From the NCBI RefSeq assembly GCF_003609635.1, contig NZ_MCIA01000009.1, positions 96,428 to 160,427 of the forward strand: a stretch of DNA of 64,000 bases, in the 5' to 3' direction. Below, piece by piece: positions 61,043 through 64,000 of this stretch; position 1 is the stretch's first letter; every line of letters starts with the position of its first letter. The position numbers were made by a program, and so were the translations under genes. The stretch comes from Lacrimispora algidixylanolytica. Lineage in GTDB: Bacteria > Bacillota > Clostridia > Lachnospirales > Lachnospiraceae. The notes beneath the pieces were generated by a model, which saw only the letters and a program-made list of their open reading frames with translations, had not been told where the DNA came from and searched no databases.

Positions 61043-62542
61043 TTACATCTCACCCAATACATATATAAACTCTGCCGCCTCATCTTCCATTCCCTGGACG
61101 TGAAGCCCTAGATCCTTATACTCTAATATAACCTCAATCATATCACCAGATAAAACCTCCCCCGGGACAACAATAGGAATTCCAGGTGGGTACAAATAAA
61201 CAAATTCTGCCGACACTTTTTCCATTGCATCCTGAATCAGTACCTTATAACGTTTCCCATCCATTGCTTCACTAATGGAGCATCTACTTTCCTCTGTTAA
61301 ATAAATCCCATCAAAAATATGGCCAGTTCTATTATCACTTATCTCTCTACTATCTTGCTTCGTAACGTCCATTCTAGAGCTTATCGAACTTACTCTCATA
61401 TCAAGTTCTAACAATGCCAGGCAGAGCCTCTCAAGCCCCTCCTTCGTATCTTCTAATGTGGTTATGGCCGTCACATAGTCAGCCCCGCACATCTCCATCT
61501 CCAAATGGTACTTTTCACGCAATAACTGATCCAATTGGCTTCCTGACCATCCAGTATTTCTAGTAGACACTATAATTTTAGTTTCATCGTAATCAAATAC
61601 TCCGTACTGACCAATGATGTCCTTCGACAACAACTTTAAATATTCCATTCCATTCAAACGCCTTCTAATATCCAACAAATATTCTGAGAATAACCCCAGC
61701 TTCTTCATTCCCTCTTCTTCCATATAACAAATACAATTCTCTATACTTGCCATAAACACATATGATGGACTGCTGCTCTGATACATCTGAGCGTAACGAT
61801 CCAGCCTCTCTATATTAATAAAACCCTTTTTAACATGCATAATTGCTGTCTGCGTCAAGGAAGGAAGCGTCTTATGAAGACTTTGAATCACAACATCCGC
61901 TCCTAATTCCAGAGCAGATACCGGATATTCAAACTTCTTTCCAAATGCAAAGTGAGCCCCATGAGCCTCATCCACAATAAGGGGCAAATGAAATCGATGA
62001 ACCACCTCAGCAATCGCCCTAACATCAGATACAATACCATCATAAGTAGGCGATACCACAAGCACAGCTTCAATCTCTGGATAACTTTTCAACAGTTCTT
62101 CAACATCCTCAGCCAATATTCCACCTTGTATCCCCAATTCCGGTATGATTTGTGGATAAATATACTTCACTTCCAACTGATTGAGGAAAACTCCATGATA
62201 TGCAGACTTATGACAATTCCTACCCATCAAAATAGTCCCTCTGTTTGATACAGCTGCACTGATCGCACTTAGTATTCCGCAACTACTTCCATTCACGAGG
62301 TAATAAGTTTTATCAGAACCATATACACCAGCCGCCCACTCTAAGGAGTCTTTTAGAATCCCCTCCGGCCGATGAAGATTATCAAAACCATCAATCTCAG
62401 TAATGTCCATAGAAAAAGGATTAGGAAATTCATTTACCCCCTCATTCCTATACTGCCTTTTATGTCCAGGCATATGAAATGGATAAAAATCCGAATTACC
62501 ATAATCCATCAATCTCTTTAATAATTTAGGTCTTTCTTTCAA
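61043..62542 (-). CDS. Orn/Lys/Arg decarboxylase family PLP enzyme
   Basis: 499 residues, the short form (SpeA/YaaO type) without the N-terminal wing domain. The N-terminus FHMPGHKRQYRNEG is the family hallmark. PLP-site residues are in VDEAHGAHFAFG and the Schiff-base lysine in QSLHKTLPSLTQTA. It decarboxylates a basic amino acid toward polyamines; arginine or lysine cannot be told apart here. The C-terminal PPGIPIVVPGE is conserved. No good RBS stands out; the start may lie slightly further in. Confidence 0.9.
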   Translation of the reverse strand: MKERPKLLKRLMDYGNSDFYPFHMPGHKRQYRNEGVNEFPNPFSMDITEIDGFDNLHRPEGILKDSLEWAAGVYGSDKTYYLVNGSSCGILSAISAAVSNRGTILMGRNCHKSAYHGVFLNQLEVKYIYPQIIPELGIQGGILAEDVEELLKSYPEIEAVLVVSPTYDGIVSDVRAIAEVVHRFHLPLIVDEAHGAHFAFGKKFEYPVSALELGADVVIQSLHKTLPSLTQTAIMHVKKGFINIERLDRYAQMYQSSSPSYVFMASIENCICYMEEEGMKKLGLFSEYLLDIRRRLNGMEYLKLLSKDIIGQYGVFDYDETKIIVSTRNTGWSGSQLDQLLREKYHLEMEMCGADYVTAITTLEDTKEGLERLCLALLELDMRVSSISSRMDVTKQDSREISDNRTGHIFDGIYLTEESRCSISEAMDGKRYKVLIQDAMEKVSAEFVYLYPPGIPIVVPGEVLSGDMIEVILEYKDLGLHVQGMEDEAAEFIYVLGEM

Positions 62543-62632
62543 TTAACTTTCCTCTATCTTCTTATCATTTAACTTTCATCTTCCATGTTTTATATTCTGC
62601 GATTTATCTTTTATCTTTTTTATTATATATTC

Positions 62633-62675
62633 TAACCCTTGTATATCCGATTTATGTTTTAACCCTTTTATATCC
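62633..62675. repeat. Short direct repeat in the AT-rich gap
   Basis: TAACCCTTNTATATCC occurs twice (62633-62648 and 62660-62675) with a 27-base period. The 62543-62961 interval is otherwise AT-rich and has no coding signal. Confidence 0.5.
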
Positions 62676-62830
62676 TTGCTTTATCACGCTCTTGTTTTTC
62701 TCTTCTAACAATTTCCCTTTTTAAAATAATAAATTAATACATTACTCCTGTAATAATATATAAATCATATATACTTATGTGGTAAGTTGATATCTAATTA
62801 CCATTAACTCATATAGTCTAATCTGACATA

Positions 62831-62880
62831 ATTTATATAAACTTATATGAGTAGTATTTATATAACCTTATGTAATAGTA
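62831..62880. repeat. Degenerate 25-bp tandem duplication
   Basis: ATTTATATAAACTTATATG... is followed directly by a diverged copy, ATTTATATAACCTTATGTA..., matching at 18 of 25 positions. It lies upstream of the promoter at 62899. Confidence 0.45.
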
Positions 62881-62898
62881 TATCATCCTTATCCTTCC

Positions 62899-62927
62899 TT
62901 TACAATTTTTTCCCTGGAAGCTATAAT
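62899..62927 (+). promoter_or_regulatory. Promoter of the 76-residue protein gene
   Basis: TTTACA, 17-base spacer, TATAAT. Start point about 28 bases before the ATG. Confidence 0.72.
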
Positions 62928-62961
62928 AGTATTTTGAGCAAGAAAGGATGGAATCATTATT

Positions 62962-63192
62962 ATGAGATTAATCGAGTTTAAAATGGAGCGACCTGGTTTA
63001 GTGAAAGCAAGCGATGAAGTTCATGTCATTGAAAGGGAAGGTGCTGGCAGCTACAGTTATATCATAGATCCTGCTGTTGCTATGTCTGGCTGTTATGCTG
63101 GTAGGGAACGCATAAAATCTGAAAAAGGGATGGTCAAAGAAGTAAAACATAATGACCGAGGATATTATGTAATTGTAGAGTTTGACGAATAA
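62962..63192 (+). CDS. Small hypothetical protein, 76 aa
   Basis: Supported by a good promoter and an RBS (AAGGA) upstream. The product is soluble, with alternating hydrophobic and charged residues that suggest a small beta-barrel: MRLIEFKMERP, GSYSYIIDPAVAM and the final YYVIVEFDE. No motif recognised. It stands alone before the tRNA cluster and converges with it. Confidence 0.7.
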   Translation: MRLIEFKMERPGLVKASDEVHVIEREGAGSYSYIIDPAVAMSGCYAGRERIKSEKGMVKEVKHNDRGYYVIVEFDE

Positions 63193-63244
63193 CGAATCGC
63201 ACAATGCATTAGAAATAGATAACGATAATATATCCAGACAATAT

Positions 63245-63277
63245 AAAAAGCCCTGAAACATTTCTGTTTCAAGGCTT
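63245..63277 (-). terminator. Terminator of the tRNA operon
   Basis: AAGCCCTGAAAC pairs with GTTTCAAGGCTT (one mismatch), followed on the minus strand by UUUUUAUAU. It may also serve the convergent 76-aa gene. Confidence 0.8.
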
Positions 63278-63281
63278 GTCC

Positions 63282-63354
63282 TGAGACACCGGGGATTCGA
63301 ACCCCGGACAACTTGATTAAAAGTCAAGTGCTCTACCACCTGAGCTAGTATCCC
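63282..63354 (-). tRNA. tRNA-Lys (anticodon UUU)
   Basis: 73 bases, full cloverleaf: acceptor GGGATAC/GTGTCTC, anticodon loop CTTTTAA and T-arm CGGGG-TTCGAAT-CCCCG. No encoded CCA. Last tRNA of the cluster. Confidence 0.95.
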
Positions 63355-63357
63355 ATA

Positions 63358-63430
63358 TGCCCAAAGCCGGAATCGAACCAGCGACACGTGGATTTTCAGT
63401 CCACTGCTCTACCAACTGAGCTATCTGGGC
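63358..63430 (-). tRNA. tRNA-Phe (anticodon GAA)
   Basis: 73 bases; acceptor GCCCAGA/TTTGGGC, anticodon loop CTGAAAA flanked by GTGGA/TCCAC. No encoded CCA. Confidence 0.95.
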
Positions 63431-63473
63431 TCATGCAATCTTTAGTACATTTCGACCAAATTAAGCACAAAAA

Positions 63474-63547
<74 letters not shown>

Positions 63548-63598
63548 CTATTAAATTATATTGTATTATATGCAGTGATTGATATTTTAATCACTGAA

Positions 63599-63680
63599 TG
63601 GATGGAGATGGATTCGAACCATCGAAACGTAACGTAACAGATTTACAGTCTGCCCCCTTTGGCCACTCGGGAACCCATCC
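63599..63680 (-). tRNA. tRNA-Tyr (anticodon GUA)
   Basis: 82 bases with a long variable arm (class II). Anticodon loop CTGTAAA between CAGA/TCTG; acceptor GGATGGG/TCCATCC. Confidence 0.95.
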
Positions 63681-63700
63681 AAATTGAAACTTTTAATGCA

Positions 63701-63773
63701 AGCCGATGATCGGACTCGAACCGATAACCTGCTGATTACAAATCAGCTGCTCTGCCAATTGAGCCACATCGGC
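63701..63773 (-). tRNA. tRNA-Thr (anticodon UGU)
   Basis: 73 bases; acceptor GCCGATG/CATCGGC, anticodon loop TTTGTAA. Discriminator base is U. Confidence 0.95.
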
Positions 63774-63804
63774 ACAAATCTCATATATGCAGTTGCATAT
63801 CGAA

Positions 63805-63877
63805 TGGGACCTATAGGGCTCGAACCTATGACCCTCTGCTTGTAAGGCAGATGCTCTCCCAGCTGAGCTAAGATCCC
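63805..63877 (-). tRNA. tRNA-Val (anticodon UAC)
   Basis: 73 bases; acceptor GGGATCT/AGGTCCC, anticodon loop CTTACAA. Confidence 0.95.
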
Positions 63878-63900
63878 ATAAGCAAAATTCATTTGTAAAA

Positions 63901-63974
63901 CGACCCGGATGGGACTCGAACCCACGACCTCCGCCGTGACAGGGCGGCGCTCTAACCAACTGAGCCACCAGGCC
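63901..63974 (-). tRNA. tRNA-Asp (anticodon GUC)
   Basis: 74 bases; acceptor GGCCTGG/CCGGGTC, anticodon loop CTGTCAC, discriminator G as expected for Asp. First tRNA visible; the cluster may continue beyond the right edge. Confidence 0.95.
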
Positions 63975-64000
63975 AAACCTTTGAAAGTAAATTATACATA

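Noticed and set aside
62543..62961. Possible CRISPR array or insertion sequence in the AT-rich gap
   Set aside because: Only two short degenerate repeat pairs; no regular spacers, no transposase and no terminal inverted repeats.
63693..63976. Two open frames of 77-91 codons over the tRNA genes
   Set aside because: They read through tRNA-Thr, tRNA-Val and tRNA-Asp cloverleaves; the frames are an artefact.

Overview
The window is a contiguous piece of a low-to-mid GC Firmicutes chromosome. It is most likely from an anaerobic, spore-forming member of the Lachnospiraceae. Supporting signs are the spore genes spmA and yyaC, clostridial CBS/DRTGG pyrophosphatase, the fabH-acpP-fabK-fabD-fabG-fabF-accB-fabZ-accC-accDA order, the holB-ricT-trmN6-rsmI order, and several CUT1 sugar transporters next to carbohydrate-active enzymes. 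A Lacrimispora-like or Lachnoclostridium-like genome is a guess only. Most genes lie on the minus strand.

Layout. 1-2.9 kb: end of an oligopeptide ABC operon (oppA, oppB, start of oppC). 3.1-6.2 kb: pyrophosphatase, flavoprotein and shikimate-kinase-like operon. 6.2-18.5 kb: central carbon genes (ROK glucokinase, transketolase, glucose-6-phosphate isomerase) mixed with envelope and hypothetical proteins, YyaC, and MTA/SAH nucleosidase. 18.6-26 kb: TSCPD protein, secreted PL9 pectate lyase, then a CUT1 sugar ABC transporter with a GH31 alpha-xylosidase-like enzyme. Beside it is a response-regulator remnant. 26-31.4 kb: spmA, an unusual P-type ATPase with an XRE regulator, and a BNR-repeat enzyme. 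31.7-42.3 kb: a complete type II fatty acid synthesis and acetyl-CoA carboxylase operon. Two perfect FabT-like palindromes sit at its promoters. 42.3-45.8 kb: holB-ricT-trmN6-rsmI. 45.9-53 kb: esterase, a second CUT1/Lpl-type transporter and its membrane-bound AraC regulator. 53.2-57 kb: a hypB/hypA accessory cluster with a broken oxidoreductase gene and a membrane protein, divergent from a GntR regulator. 57.3-60.3 kb: Lys/Ala-rich secreted repeat protein and an OmpR-type two-component system. 60.4-62.5 kb: guanylate-kinase-like protein and Orn/Lys/Arg decarboxylase. 63.2-64 kb: seven tRNA genes.

How the genes work together. The pectate lyase, GH31 enzyme, BNR enzyme, esterase and two sugar transporters point to growth on plant cell wall oligosaccharides, feeding glucokinase, isomerase and transketolase. 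The best candidates for something not fully described are these: (i) the hypB-hypA operon, which has no hydrogenase nearby and shares an inverted 12-bp operator pair with a divergent GntR gene; (ii) the fab operon controlled from two matching palindromes although no fabT gene is in view; (iii) a P-type ATPase with altered M4 and M6 ion-site motifs.
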